A DNA stretch of 64,000 nucleotides from Cobetia sp. cqz5-12 (GCF_016495405.1 NZ_CP044522.1:2323876-2387875), one strand, 5' to 3'. Numbered from the stretch's first letter, positions 45,715 to 55,397 are shown. Numbers and translations are program-made. Notes: generated by a model from the sequence alone, not told the origin.

Positions 45715-45846
45715 GAGCTGAAAGGCATCCGGCCCGACGTGAGGCACGCCGCGCGCACTGTTGGGTGAAAAGCAGAACAAGACGAATGGCGCGCATTGTA
45801 GCGGCTGGCGCGGCGCGGCAACAGAGGCGAGCGCGATCAGCGGCCT

Positions 45847-46677
45847 TCAGTCATCCTTGCGTGCGCGAAAATGCCAGGGTCCCTCGCCCGCCGGCGCCTG
45901 GTCATTGAGGATCTCGTGGCGGATGGCATCCTCGATCTCGTCGCTGTCCAGGAGATAGAGACCGCATTGCTTCAGCGCGCAGCGAACCCGGATGTCACGC
46001 CCGAGATATTCGAGCAGCACGCGAGTACTGGCCGGCGTGCGATCACCGCTTGCCGATACCCCGATCCGCAGCCCCTTGAGGCGCGACACACGGCTGGTGA
46101 AGGTCGGGTAGAGAATGGTCTGGGTGATCTCATTGCCGGTCATCGACTCGTAGTCGGTCATGAAGATGCGATCGCTCAGGTAGAACGCCATCCCCTGATA
46201 CTTGCAATGTGACACGCCGACACCGGACGACTCGCGCTCGACCAGGCGCTCCAGACGCTGGTAATAGACACCATCCTCGCGCTGGATGATGGACACCAGC
46301 CCCCGCAGTATCCGCCCCGGCGACGACATCGACAGATAGTACTCATAGTAATGGCCCACATAGCGGCTCAACTCGGAGGCGCCCGAGCGTCTCAGCTGCG
46401 CCAGCGGCTCGCTCTCCACACGCGTGGCCTGACTCTCGCGCGGTTTGGGACGCACCTGCACCAGACGCTGGAACTGACGATTGGGCAGCAGGATCTCGTG
46501 CTCCTCCACCCCGAAGAACTCACAGATCCGCCGCAGTGTATGTGCGGCGGGCCGGTACTGACCGCTCAGATATCGATTGAACTGCGGCCGACTGATCTCG
46601 AGCCGCCGACTCACCTCGGCGATGGATCGGTAGTAGCTGCACAGCAGCCGCAGATTGAGGGCCAGGTCTTCGTTCAT
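45847..46677 (-). CDS. XRE-type helix-turn-helix regulator with C-terminal sensor-like domain
   Basis: Protein of 276 residues. The N-terminal helix-turn-helix is at about 12-60 (IAEVSRRLEISRPQFNRYLSGQYRPAAHTLRRI). The C-terminal 170 residues contain a Tyr-rich segment (SRYVGHYYEYYLSMSSPGRILRG) and no recognised motif. Start at 46677 is chosen because the helix-turn-helix begins just after; no strong ribosome binding site. Divergent from the nhaC-type and racemase genes, so it probably regulates them. Confidence 0.85.
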   Translation of the reverse strand: MNEDLALNLRLLCSYYRSIAEVSRRLEISRPQFNRYLSGQYRPAAHTLRRICEFFGVEEHEILLPNRQFQRLVQVRPKPRESQATRVESEPLAQLRRSGASELSRYVGHYYEYYLSMSSPGRILRGLVSIIQREDGVYYQRLERLVERESSGVGVSHCKYQGMAFYLSDRIFMTDYESMTGNEITQTILYPTFTSRVSRLKGLRIGVSASGDRTPASTRVLLEYLGRDIRVRCALKQCGLYLLDSDEIEDAIRHEILNDQAPAGEGPWHFRARKDD

Positions 46678-46881
46678 GGGTCTGTCTCGCGCGGGATAAA
46701 GCCTCAGTCTACGCCGCCCACCCGCCATGACCCAGAGTGCGACAGGCGCAGCCTGCACCAGATAGTGCGTCTGAGTGCGCCACCTTGAGCCAGGTCGTCA
46801 AATTCCGCGGCTGACCAGCGAATGATGCAATGCAGAAGTCCCTCACACGCAGATAGTAACAACCATAAAAGAGGCTATCGC

Positions 46882-48369
46882 ATGACTCCTGCATCCAAAC
46901 TCACGTTCCACGGCGGGCCCTGGGTCTCGTTCCTGCCCATCCTGTGCTTCATCACCACCGCCATCCATGTAGCCACCAGCCTGGAGGAGCCGACCATCCA
47001 GGGCATGTGGGTCGGCATTCTCGCCGGCCTGCTGGCCACCTTCCTGTTTGCCCGTGACAAGTCTGTCTACAGCGACACCATCATGAAGGGCATGGCCAGC
47101 AAGGTGGCCATCGCCCCGGTGGCGGCGTGGATCTTTGCCGGCATCTTCGCCACGGTGCTGCGCTCCTCAGGACTGGTGGATGGCATCCTGTGGGCGGCCT
47201 ATCACACCGGCGCCACCAGCACGGCCTTCCTCGTCGTGACCTTCCTCGCCTGCGCCCTGTTCGCCACCGCGGCAGGCACCGGCTTCGGCACCATCGCCGC
47301 GGGCATGGGCGTGCTCTATCCCGCGGGCGTCATGCTGGGAGCCGACCCGCTGCTGCTGGCAGGGGCCATCGTGGGAGGCGGTGCCTTCGGCGACAACCTG
47401 GCGCCCATCTCCGACACCACCATCTCCTCGGCGACGAGTCAGGGCGCTGATATCGGTGGCGTGGTTCGTTCTCGGCTGCCCTTCACGCTGGTGGCCGGCA
47501 GCATCACGCTGGTGGTGATGGTGCTGATCAGTCTGACGCAGCAAACAACGCCGCTGATCATCGCGCATGAACAGCTGGCCGAACATATGGACCCCAAGGG
47601 CCTGATGATGTTGCTGCCCGCCCTGGCTGCCATCTACGTGGCCATGAAGAAAGGCGATGTGATCTTCGCCACCAGCGTGGGAATTCTGTCCGGCATGCTG
47701 GTGGCGATACTTACCGGCCTCAACACCCTGAGCGGTTTCGTGTCGGTCGAGGATGGTGCGCTGATCAATGGCGTGGCCGGCTGGATGGCAGACCTGTCGA
47801 TTCTGGTGATCCTGCTGTCGGCGGGCATTCGTCTGATGCTCGATGGCGGTGGCAGTGAGAGGCTGATCAATGCGCTCAAGGGTGTCGTGCGCACACCACG
47901 TGGTGCGGAAGCCTCCTCCGCCGGGCTCTCGCTGCTGATGTCCTCGCTGATGAGCATCAATGCCCCCGCTATCCTCGCGGTCGGACTGTCCTACGCCAAA
48001 CCGGTCGGCGAACGCTTTGGCCTGAGCCCTTACCGCCGCGCCAACATCATCGACAGCATGTCTTGCACCCTGGTCTATTCGCTGCCCTGGTCCGCCGCGC
48101 TGCTGTTCGCCTCCGGGCTGTCCGTGAAAGCCGCCGAAACCTTCCCCGGCGTGCCGGCCCTGATGCCGCTCGATCTGACGCCCTGGGTGCTCTACGCCTG
48201 GGTCCTGCTGGCCGTGATGAGTGTCTCCATCGCCACCGGCTGGGGCCGTCGTTTCAGCCCGTCATGCCAGGCAAGCGCTCAGGACGAGGCTGCAACCGAG
48301 ATGCCCGCTGGGCGGTCCTCACTGTCAGCGTCAGCGTCAGCGTCAGCCTCAAACTCAGTCTCAAGTTAA
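46882..48369 (+). CDS. NhaC-family Na+/H+ antiporter
   Basis: Inner-membrane protein of 495 residues with about 11-12 helices. NhaC/ArsB-superfamily features are visible: GTGFGTIAAGMGVLYPAG near 130 and GGAFGDNLAPISDTTISSATSQGADIGG near 175, the conserved ion-site region. Start at 46882 has AAAGAGG seven bases upstream. Related NhaC proteins include malate/lactate and amino acid exchangers, and the racemase gene next to it hints at an amino acid or carboxylate substrate. The cytoplasmic C-terminal tail is low complexity (SASASASAS), encoded by GTCAGC hexamers. Confidence 0.88.
   Translation: MTPASKLTFHGGPWVSFLPILCFITTAIHVATSLEEPTIQGMWVGILAGLLATFLFARDKSVYSDTIMKGMASKVAIAPVAAWIFAGIFATVLRSSGLVDGILWAAYHTGATSTAFLVVTFLACALFATAAGTGFGTIAAGMGVLYPAGVMLGADPLLLAGAIVGGGAFGDNLAPISDTTISSATSQGADIGGVVRSRLPFTLVAGSITLVVMVLISLTQQTTPLIIAHEQLAEHMDPKGLMMLLPALAAIYVAMKKGDVIFATSVGILSGMLVAILTGLNTLSGFVSVEDGALINGVAGWMADLSILVILLSAGIRLMLDGGGSERLINALKGVVRTPRGAEASSAGLSLLMSSLMSINAPAILAVGLSYAKPVGERFGLSPYRRANIIDSMSCTLVYSLPWSAALLFASGLSVKAAETFPGVPALMPLDLTPWVLYAWVLLAVMSVSIATGWGRRFSPSCQASAQDEAATEMPAGRSSLSASASASASNSVSS
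48324..48347 (+). repeat. GTCAGC tandem hexamers in the NhaC-type tail
   Basis: Four perfect GTCAGC units encode alternating Ser-Ala at the extreme C-terminus. A TCTCAAGTT duplication (48359-48367, 48371-48379) follows and carries the stop codon boundary. Confidence 0.9.
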
Positions 48370-48460
48370 ATCTCAAGTTCAGCCAGCTGATCTGCTCCTG
48401 ACTGAGCTGCCCTCGACTGAACCTTCACCGCCTGCCCCGCACAAGACGACGGACACCGCC

Positions 48461-49201
48461 ATGCAAGATACTGAGCTGCGCCAACGCAACGTGATCGGCA
48501 TCCTCACCGGCTCCGGCCCGGATGCCGGTCTGGATCTCTGGAACAAGCTGCTGATCGCCAACAAGGCCCGTATCGGGCCTGGCTATCGGGGAGATCTGGA
48601 TGCCCCGCATGTCCACCTGATATCCCAGCCGGCGCTCGGGCTGTCCATGGAACTCGAGACTCATGATCAACAGGTGTGGGAGGCGCTGGCCGACAGCGCC
48701 CTCAAGCTCGCCGAGCATGTCGACTACTACGCCATCGCCTGCAATACGCTTAACTACTATCAGCCCCAGCTGGAGGCTCTGGCGCTGAATGCCCGGCTGG
48801 TGTCGTTCAGTGATGTCGTCATCGACAGGGTGCGGCGCGACGGCTTGAGCAAGGTGGCGCTGCTGGGCGCGAATTCCGTGACGGACATGGGGGACTGGTC
48901 ACCCTATCGGGCGCTGGCGGAGGTGGTGGAAGTCGAGGTACCCGCCGACCCACACCTGCTACACCAGATCATCTATGACGTGAAGGCGCATGGCGGCGAT
49001 GACCCAAGCGTGGTCCAGCGCTTTCATGCGCTGCTGAAGAGCCTGTCGGCAGACACCGTGCTGCTGGCCTGTACCGAGCTGCCACTGATTCCCGTCAACA
49101 CCGTCAGCTCGTCAGACAACGACGCAGCCCCCGCCAAAACACTGATCGATGTCACGGAACTGGTCGCGGAGGAACTCGCTCGCAAGTCCTGCGGCGTCTG
49201 A
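48461..49201 (+). CDS. Aspartate/glutamate racemase family protein
   Basis: Cytosolic PLP-independent racemase-like protein of 246 residues. Both halves of the two-cysteine active site are visible: YYAIACNTLNYY near 90 and LLACTELPLIP near 200. N-terminus GILTGSGPDAGLDLW is the family phosphate/carboxylate loop. Start at 48461 chosen on motif position; longer frames overlap the nhaC tail. It probably interconverts D and L forms of an acidic amino acid or a related compound handled by the adjacent transporter. Confidence 0.88.
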   Translation: MQDTELRQRNVIGILTGSGPDAGLDLWNKLLIANKARIGPGYRGDLDAPHVHLISQPALGLSMELETHDQQVWEALADSALKLAEHVDYYAIACNTLNYYQPQLEALALNARLVSFSDVVIDRVRRDGLSKVALLGANSVTDMGDWSPYRALAEVVEVEVPADPHLLHQIIYDVKAHGGDDPSVVQRFHALLKSLSADTVLLACTELPLIPVNTVSSSDNDAAPAKTLIDVTELVAEELARKSCGV

Positions 49202-49282
49202 TCCTCCTTGCCCCCGCCTGAACCCGCCTGACCTGCAACCCGTGACCCAGCCCTGGCGATAGATGAACTGTCTGTCAGGGCC

Positions 49283-49702
49283 TTACTCCTCGACCTCGGA
49301 CAGTGTCTCGACGATATGGCACTGTGCCATCACCCCGCCGGCACAGCAGTGCGTCAGGCGCTGCAACTCTTCCTCCATGACGGCGAGGTCACGCTGGCGC
49401 TTGCGCACCTCGGCCAGCTGCGCCTCGATGCGCGCGTCTATCTGATCGCAAGGCAAGGACTGCTGGTCCGCCAGGCCCAGCAAGGCGCGGATGTCATCCA
49501 GCGAAAACCCCAGCCGCCGACAACGGCGGATGAAGGTCAGACGCCTGAGCTGTGCATTGCCATACTCACGATAGCCATTGGGCGCGCGTCGCATCGGGGC
49601 CAACAGCCCCTGCTTCTCGTAATAGCGGATCGTCACCGCCTGGACATCAGACGCCTTGGCCAGTTGGCCGATGCCCATCGTCACCTCGCCGTACGATGAC
49701 AT
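49283..49702 (-). CDS. MerR-family heavy-metal regulator (CadR/ZntR/PbrR type)
   Basis: Protein of 139 residues. MerR helix-turn-helix GIGQLAKASDVQAVTIRYYEKQGLL at about 10-35, a long dimerisation helix (about 85-120), then a Cys-bearing metal loop: LPCDQID near 80 and THCCAGGVMAQCHI near the C-terminus, as in Cd/Pb/Zn-sensing MerR proteins. AAGGGGAA lies six to eight bases before ATG 49702. It faces a cation efflux gene across a MerR-type promoter. Metal specificity (Cd, Pb, Zn or Co) cannot be fixed from sequence. Confidence 0.93.
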   Translation of the reverse strand: MSSYGEVTMGIGQLAKASDVQAVTIRYYEKQGLLAPMRRAPNGYREYGNAQLRRLTFIRRCRRLGFSLDDIRALLGLADQQSLPCDQIDARIEAQLAEVRKRQRDLAVMEEELQRLTHCCAGGVMAQCHIVETLSEVEE

Positions 49703-49802
49703 GGACGATTCCCCTTTCCGTGCGAAATCTCTTGCGGTCATCGATGACTTCTCCTCTCGCCATGTGTTGCATGTCGATGCATCAACCGTTTCATCAGCCG
49801 AC

Positions 49803-49833
49803 TTGACCTTATAGTGACTATAACCTCCATGCT
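49803..49833 (+). promoter_or_regulatory. MerR-type promoter/operator of the cation efflux gene
   Basis: TTGACC (-35, 49803-49808) and CATGCT (-10, 49828-49833) are separated by 19 bases, the overlong spacer that MerR regulators untwist. The spacer carries a perfect dyad TTATAG-TGA-CTATAA (49809-49823). Confidence 0.85.
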
Positions 49834-49862
49834 GTCATCAACACGACAGGAGGCCAAGACCC

Positions 49863-50612
49863 ATGAAAAGCTGTTGCGAAAGCAAATCCGGCGAGCTGGC
49901 AGAGCTCAGAGCCTCACAGGGCAAGGTCCTGAAGATTCTGCTGGCGCTGAATGCCAGCATGTTCTTCGTCGAATTCACCGCGGCCTGGTGGCTGGGATCC
50001 ACCGCGCTGCTGGGGGATTCCCTCGACATGTTCGGCGATGCCAGCGTTTACGCCCTGACCCTCTACGTCCTGCACCGCAGTGTGCGTGAACGCGCAATGA
50101 GCGCGCTGATCAAGGGCATCGTGATGCTGGCACTGGGCCTGATCGTCCTTGGCGAAGCAGGCTATCAAGCCCTCAATGGAGTGGCACCGGCCGCCCACGG
50201 CATGGGTGCCTTCGCCCTGCTGGCGCTGGCGGTCAATCTCATCTGCTTCGGACTGCTGTGGCGCTTCAAGTCGGATGATCTGAACATGCGCTCCACCTGG
50301 CTATGTTCACGCAATGACATCATCGCCAATGCCTCGGTCTTCGGCGCTGCGATACTGGTGGGCTGGACAGGCTCTCGCTGGCCGGACGTGCTGCTGGGGG
50401 CGGCGATCGCCGCACTCTTCCTGCAATCCGCCTGGCAGGTGATTCGCGATGCGCGCGAGGAACTGCGCGAGGCCAGGCAGGCCGAGAACGATCAGATACC
50501 TGACGACCAGGACGCTTCCAGCACCAGCAGCTGTTGCACCCCGCCGACGGCTGCCGTAGTGATTGAGCAGCCTCACGCCAGTACTTGCTGCTCAAGCAAG
50601 CGCTGTGGTTGA
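49863..50612 (+). CDS. Cation diffusion facilitator-like efflux protein with Cys-rich tails
   Basis: Inner-membrane metal exporter of 249 residues with about six helices. The metal site of the family is recognisable: DSLDMFGD in helix 2 and CSRNDIIANASVF in helix 5 (Cys in place of the common His). Both ends are Cys-rich (KSCCESKSGE; SSCCTPP and STCCSSKRCG at the C-terminus), suggesting soft-metal binding such as Cd, Pb or Cu. AGGAGG lies nine bases before the ATG. Induced by the divergent MerR gene via the promoter at 49803. Confidence 0.88.
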   Translation: MKSCCESKSGELAELRASQGKVLKILLALNASMFFVEFTAAWWLGSTALLGDSLDMFGDASVYALTLYVLHRSVRERAMSALIKGIVMLALGLIVLGEAGYQALNGVAPAAHGMGAFALLALAVNLICFGLLWRFKSDDLNMRSTWLCSRNDIIANASVFGAAILVGWTGSRWPDVLLGAAIAALFLQSAWQVIRDAREELREARQAENDQIPDDQDASSTSSCCTPPTAAVVIEQPHASTCCSSKRCG

Positions 50613-50647
50613 AGTACCACGTGGCTGACCCATGACTGCCAGCAACA

Positions 50648-50683
50648 CGAAAGCGCCCCGTCATTATCGACGGGGCGCTTTCG
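50648..50683. terminator. Terminator after the cation efflux gene
   Basis: CGAAAGCGCCCCGTC pairs perfectly with its complement (15 bp, six-base loop). A/T at the outer ends suits both strands, between the convergent efflux and sulfatase genes. Confidence 0.85.
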
Positions 50684-50819
50684 TAAGTGATTGAGACCAA
50701 AGGGAGGAGTCACCCTCCAAAGCATGCCATGAGACAGATGCCCGCACTCCGACAGACAAGGCCTCGAGAGCTTTCAGCCCCGCGGGCCATCAGCGCTGCA
50801 AGGCTTGGATCGGCAGCCA

Positions 50820-52391
50820 TCAGGCACGGTAGGCCGGGAGCGGAGCGCGGTCCTGAAGCTCGATCATGCGTCGCAGCATGATATCGGTAAGCTCGGCGCG
50901 TACCGCCGCATGGTCGGGGTCATCGTGCAGGTTCACCAGCTCATCGGGGTCGTTCTCCAGATCATAGAGCTCGCCCCAGTCCTCTCCATGGCGGACCGAC
51001 ATCCGATAGCGCTCGGTGATCACCGTCCGCACCCGCTGCGGACGTTCGAAGCCGGTCATGGTGCGCTGACTGTCCTCTTCGACGAGGACGGCTTCCGGTG
51101 CCGATGTCGACAGCAGATCGCGCCCCTGCATGCCGTTGAACTCCTGTATCCCTGCTCTGGCGAGTATCGTCGAGGCGATATCCACCGAGGAGGCAAGCTC
51201 GGTGGAACAGTCAGCATCCCGGGGATGCTGGGGGTCGTGCCAGATGAAGGGCGTACGCACCAGCCCCTGATAGTGAAGCAGCAGCTTCAGCATCAAGCCA
51301 TGATCGCCCATGTAATCACCGTGATCGGAGGTGAAGACGACCACGGTATTCTCCGCCAGCCCCAGCGATTCCAGTGATGCCATCACCCGCCCGATGGCAT
51401 CGTCGATCATGTGGATCATGCCGTAGGTCAGCGCGATGATGGAGCGCGCCTCATCCTCGGTCACCGCGAAGGGGCTCTGATTGTCTCGTGGGTCGGTCCC
51501 CTCCTCCAGCGCCTTGCGCATCGCCAGGAGCGGCGGCAAATCTCCCTTGCCGAAGCTCGCGGGCAGGTCGATATCGGAAGGGCTATACATGCCCCAGTAC
51601 TTGCCCGGCGGGGTAAAGGGATGATGCGGGTCCGGGAATGACATCTGCAGGAAGAATGGCTGATCGGAAGCGGCCTGCTCCTCCAGCCATGCCTGGCTGC
51701 GCTCCGCAATCCAGCTGGTGGAATAAAGCTCCTCCGGCACGGCGGTGCGCCATGCCTGTGGCGCCTGGTAGCGTTGATCCGGCAAGGCGTTTTCGGGCCC
51801 GACCAGGTCGTCGAAATCAGCCCGCTGCTGACGTGCCCACAACAGATAGTCACCACTGGCCTCATCAGCATGCCCTGCGGCGATCTCGACATGCTCGAAT
51901 CCGTAGAAATCTCCTGCGAGCCGCTCCGCGACAGGCGTTTCCCAATGCCGGGTATTCTCCAGCTCATAGTCCTCAGTGTGCCGATTGTCCTTGAAGGCAT
52001 CACGCAGCGAGGCGGACGGTGCCTGCTTGCCCTCTTCGGCCGTGAAGACATTGGTGGCAGGCAGCCCCGTGAAGCTCTGCAGGTGGGACTTGCCGATCAG
52101 CGCAGTGCGATAGCCTGCATCCTTGAGCAGCTCCACGAAGGTGGTGTGGTTGCGCGAGAGAGGAATACCGTTGTGGCGCGCACCGTGCAGTGAACTCATC
52201 CGCCCCGTCATGATCGAGGCACGGTTGGGCATGCAGATCGGGTTGGCGACATAGAAGCGCTCGAAACGTGTCCCCTTCGCCGCCAGCTGATCGATGTTGG
52301 GCGTCTTGACGACGCCATTGCCATAGCACCCAAGGTGATCGGCGCGGTGTTGATCGGTGATGATGAAGAGAAAGTTCGGACGTGCAGTCAT
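50820..52391 (-). CDS. Sulfatase (Cys-type, cytoplasmic)
   Basis: Hydrolase of 523 residues of the alkaline phosphatase superfamily, sulfatase S1 family. The modification motif CMPNRASIMTGR is near residue 53; the Cys must be converted to formylglycine. Metal ligands DQHRADHLG near the N-terminus and FTSDHGDYMGDHGL near 350 are visible, and FPDPHHPF near 255. No signal peptide, so it acts on an imported substrate. GGAG precedes the ATG. It is the last gene of the TAXI-TRAP-sulfatase operon (gap of three bases after the TRAP permease). No formylglycine-generating enzyme is in the window. A phosphonate monoesterase is an alternative. Confidence 0.85.
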   Translation of the reverse strand: MTARPNFLFIITDQHRADHLGCYGNGVVKTPNIDQLAAKGTRFERFYVANPICMPNRASIMTGRMSSLHGARHNGIPLSRNHTTFVELLKDAGYRTALIGKSHLQSFTGLPATNVFTAEEGKQAPSASLRDAFKDNRHTEDYELENTRHWETPVAERLAGDFYGFEHVEIAAGHADEASGDYLLWARQQRADFDDLVGPENALPDQRYQAPQAWRTAVPEELYSTSWIAERSQAWLEEQAASDQPFFLQMSFPDPHHPFTPPGKYWGMYSPSDIDLPASFGKGDLPPLLAMRKALEEGTDPRDNQSPFAVTEDEARSIIALTYGMIHMIDDAIGRVMASLESLGLAENTVVVFTSDHGDYMGDHGLMLKLLLHYQGLVRTPFIWHDPQHPRDADCSTELASSVDIASTILARAGIQEFNGMQGRDLLSTSAPEAVLVEEDSQRTMTGFERPQRVRTVITERYRMSVRHGEDWGELYDLENDPDELVNLHDDPDHAAVRAELTDIMLRRMIELQDRAPLPAYRA

Positions 52392-52394
52392 GAT

Positions 52395-54317
52395 TCAGGC
52401 TCCGGTCACGTTGGCGATGGGTTGGGTACGGCGCAGATGGAAGGCCACCAGCAAGGCGCCCATGGCAACAGCAGGAAGATGGATCAGCGGGTCCGGCACC
52501 AGGCACAGGAATGCCACCAGGAAACGCAGCACGACTTCGGCGACGGAGAGGCGTTCCCGATCGAAGGCCGCCATGGCCGAGCAGAACAGCCAGATGCAGA
52601 AGGCGGTGCGAGCCGCGATCCACAGGAAGGACGCCAGGGAGAAGTCCTCGACGATCAGCAGTGTCGGGTAGTAGACGAAGATGAAGGGGATGATGAATTG
52701 CGCCAGCCCCAGGCGGAATGCCACCAGCGAGGTCTTGAGCGGGTTTGCGCCCGCGATGGGAGCGGCGGCATAGGCGGCGATCGCCACCGGTGGCGTCAGG
52801 GACGAGGCGACCCCGTAGTAGAAGACGAACATGTGCGCCGTCAGCAACGATAGCCCGAGCGCCTGAATGGCAGGCCCCATGACCAGCACGATGATCAGAT
52901 AGGCCGGCAGGGTCGGCATGCCCATCCCCAAGACCAGTGCCCCCATCATGGCGACGAAGAGTGCCGAGAACAGGCTGTCGCCACGCAGCATCGCGATCAC
53001 GTTGGCCAGCTTGAGTCCAAGACCGGTGGAATCCAATGCACCGACCAGAATCCCGATGGCCGCGATCGCGATCAGCAGCGAGGCACCGCTGGCACTCCCG
53101 GTGATGAACGAGCGTACCAGGCGCATCGGGTCACGGCGAACCTCAGGATTGATGACGGAGAGCAGGACCAGTACCAGGGTGGCATAGAAGCCGGAAGCCG
53201 AGGTGGAGACGCCCATGACCAGCGAGATGATGACCGTCAGGATCGGCCCCACGAACAGGATCGAGTTGAAGACATCCAGCCGGGTGATCTTGTCCTTTAC
53301 CTCCAGCGGTTGCACCTGGACGCCCTGGCGACGTGCCTCGATGGTGACCGCAGCGAACAGGCTGAAGTAATAGAAGAGTGCCGGCACCAGCGCCGCGATG
53401 GCAATGTTCAGATAGCCCATGCCGGTCAGGTCCGCCATGACCAGTGCGGCTGCCCCCATGATCGGCGGCATGATCTGACCGCCAGTGGAGGCTGTTGCCT
53501 CGACACCCGCGGCAAAGGCAGGCGTGAAGCCCCGCTTCTTGATCATCGGGATGGTGAAGGTGCCGGTACCGACGATGTTCGCGACCGTGGAGCCTGACAT
53601 CGTACCGAACAACGAAGATGCCAGGATGGCGGCGTGCGCGGGCCCGCCACGCGAGCGACGAGTGGCGAGGAAAGCGAACTTGAGCAGCGTATCCCCGGCA
53701 CCGGTGCCTTCCAGCAGCACACCGAAGATGATGAAGATGAAGACGGTCCCCAGCACGATATTGGTGATGGAACCGAACACACCCTTGTTGGTGTTGTACC
53801 AGAGGTTCTCGGCCACTTCTGCAAGCGTGAAGCCCGTATGTTCCAGAATGCCGGGCAGACTCTGACCGAACAGCAGATAGAGCACGGCCAGCGCCCCGAC
53901 AGCGAAGAGCCCCCAGCCCCAGAGACGCCGACACAGCTCGAGAAATACGCACAACCCGGCCAGCGCCGGCCAGGCATCCTGGCGGGTCACGTCGTAGAGC
54001 ACCACCTGCATTTCACTCTGGACCACGAAGAAGCTGACGATTGCCCAGCAACCTGCACCGAGCAACAGCAGATCCACCGCGATATGACGGATGCCGTAAC
54101 CCGAGCCTTGCGGTGCGGCGGAAAGCTGCTTGCGGCGCGCAGCGGCAACGCCGATCACGAGCGCCAGGCCAAACCCCAGCGTGCGGTGCCATGTGGGATC
54201 TATCAGACCGATACCGGCCGAGTAGAGCGACATCGCCCCGATTACTCCGCAGCACGCGACGGAGGCGAAGAACAATATACGTAATAAGGGATGTGACACC
54301 GTGGCCTGTTCGTTCAT
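52395..54317 (-). CDS. TRAP transporter fused permease (TAXI type, DctQM-like)
   Basis: Inner-membrane protein of 640 residues with the small (4-helix) and large (12-helix) TRAP permease parts joined in one chain, the usual TAXI arrangement. Core signatures: FGTMSGSTVANIVGTGTFTIPMIKKRG, ASTGGQIMPPIMGAAALVMAD and GMGMPTLPAYLIIVLVMGPAI. AAGGAA precedes the ATG. Uses an ion gradient, not ATP. Downstream of the TAXI receptor and three bases before the sulfatase gene. Confidence 0.93.
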   Translation of the reverse strand: MNEQATVSHPLLRILFFASVACCGVIGAMSLYSAGIGLIDPTWHRTLGFGLALVIGVAAARRKQLSAAPQGSGYGIRHIAVDLLLLGAGCWAIVSFFVVQSEMQVVLYDVTRQDAWPALAGLCVFLELCRRLWGWGLFAVGALAVLYLLFGQSLPGILEHTGFTLAEVAENLWYNTNKGVFGSITNIVLGTVFIFIIFGVLLEGTGAGDTLLKFAFLATRRSRGGPAHAAILASSLFGTMSGSTVANIVGTGTFTIPMIKKRGFTPAFAAGVEATASTGGQIMPPIMGAAALVMADLTGMGYLNIAIAALVPALFYYFSLFAAVTIEARRQGVQVQPLEVKDKITRLDVFNSILFVGPILTVIISLVMGVSTSASGFYATLVLVLLSVINPEVRRDPMRLVRSFITGSASGASLLIAIAAIGILVGALDSTGLGLKLANVIAMLRGDSLFSALFVAMMGALVLGMGMPTLPAYLIIVLVMGPAIQALGLSLLTAHMFVFYYGVASSLTPPVAIAAYAAAPIAGANPLKTSLVAFRLGLAQFIIPFIFVYYPTLLIVEDFSLASFLWIAARTAFCIWLFCSAMAAFDRERLSVAEVVLRFLVAFLCLVPDPLIHLPAVAMGALLVAFHLRRTQPIANVTGA

Positions 54318-54377
54318 GGCGAGTTCCTTCTACAGTCAGGCAAACGGTCACATGTACGTGGCCGTTCCAGGCGATTG

Positions 54378-55397
54378 TTATTGTGTGACTTTCAAGGCCG
54401 CAGGGATGTCGTAGCCCTGCTCCTGGTAGTAGCGCAGTGCACCGGGGTGCAGCGGTACGTTGATACCGGCGAACGCCGTATCCGGGGTCACGGTCTTCAG
54501 AAAGGAGGCGCTGCTCTGCACGCTGGCCAGGTGCTCCCAGAATGCCTTGGTCGCGTGGTACACCACGTCATCGGAGACGCTGTCATTGGTGCCGATGAAC
54601 TGGTAATAGGCGAGAGCCGTGATCTTGCCCTGGGTCAGTTGACCATCGTAGAGATCACCGTCGAAGCTCGTCGTGCCCCGCCCAGCCTGGCCGATGAGGT
54701 CATCCAGTCGATGGGAGGTGATGGCACTGTCAGGGATGGAAAGGATTCTGAATTCATCGGTGAGACCGAAACGCTCGATATTGGCTGAACCGATTTCCGA
54801 GGGACGAATCATCATGTCGATCTTGCCATCCGCCAGCGCCTCGTAGGCTTCCCCCCAGCTCAGGCGAACGGCGGTATAGTCCTTGCCCGGCTCATAGCCG
54901 GTGATACCGCGGATTAGCGCTTCGGAAGTGGCAGCGGCCGAGCCCGCAGGCGGGCCCGTAAAGACTGTCTTGCCCGCGATATCGTCCCAGTCAGTGATTC
55001 CCGAGCCTTCCAGTGTCACCGGGTGATAGACACCGCTTTGAAAGCCCAGAATGGCGCGCAGGTGAGTCGAAAGCTCCGGAGCGTTCGTGATCGGCTGATA
55101 CATCCCGGCTCCCTCTGCCATCATGTCGACCAGCGACGGGACGGAAGAGAAGAAGTCCACTCTGCCGCGTGCGCCATTGAGCATGGATTTCGTCAGCGTC
55201 TGGCCTGCATTGACCTGGATATCCACATCGGCCAATCGCGCCTGATTGACGAATGATACGAACATGGTATGCACCGAGTCCCCCGCCCCGGCGGTTTCTC
55301 CCTTGTAGATCCTGGCCTCGGCGAATCCAGAGGAAAGAAAGGTGGTAAAAAGCAACGTGATGGCGAGAAATCGTGCACGTCCAGCATGGGTTTTCAT
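54378..55397 (-). CDS. TAXI family TRAP transporter solute-binding protein
   Basis: Periplasmic receptor of 339 residues. Signal peptide of about 28 residues (FLAITLLFTTFLSSGFAEA). TAXI-type segments include VNAGQTLTKSMLNGARGRVDFFSS, GKTVFTGPPAGSAAATSEALI and LSWGEAYEALADGKIDMMI. AGGAG lies six bases before the ATG. First gene of the operon with the fused permease and the sulfatase, divergent from a LysR gene 88 bases away. Confidence 0.92.
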   Translation of the reverse strand: MKTHAGRARFLAITLLFTTFLSSGFAEARIYKGETAGAGDSVHTMFVSFVNQARLADVDIQVNAGQTLTKSMLNGARGRVDFFSSVPSLVDMMAEGAGMYQPITNAPELSTHLRAILGFQSGVYHPVTLEGSGITDWDDIAGKTVFTGPPAGSAAATSEALIRGITGYEPGKDYTAVRLSWGEAYEALADGKIDMMIRPSEIGSANIERFGLTDEFRILSIPDSAITSHRLDDLIGQAGRGTTSFDGDLYDGQLTQGKITALAYYQFIGTNDSVSDDVVYHATKAFWEHLASVQSSASFLKTVTPDTAFAGINVPLHPGALRYYQEQGYDIPAALKVTQ

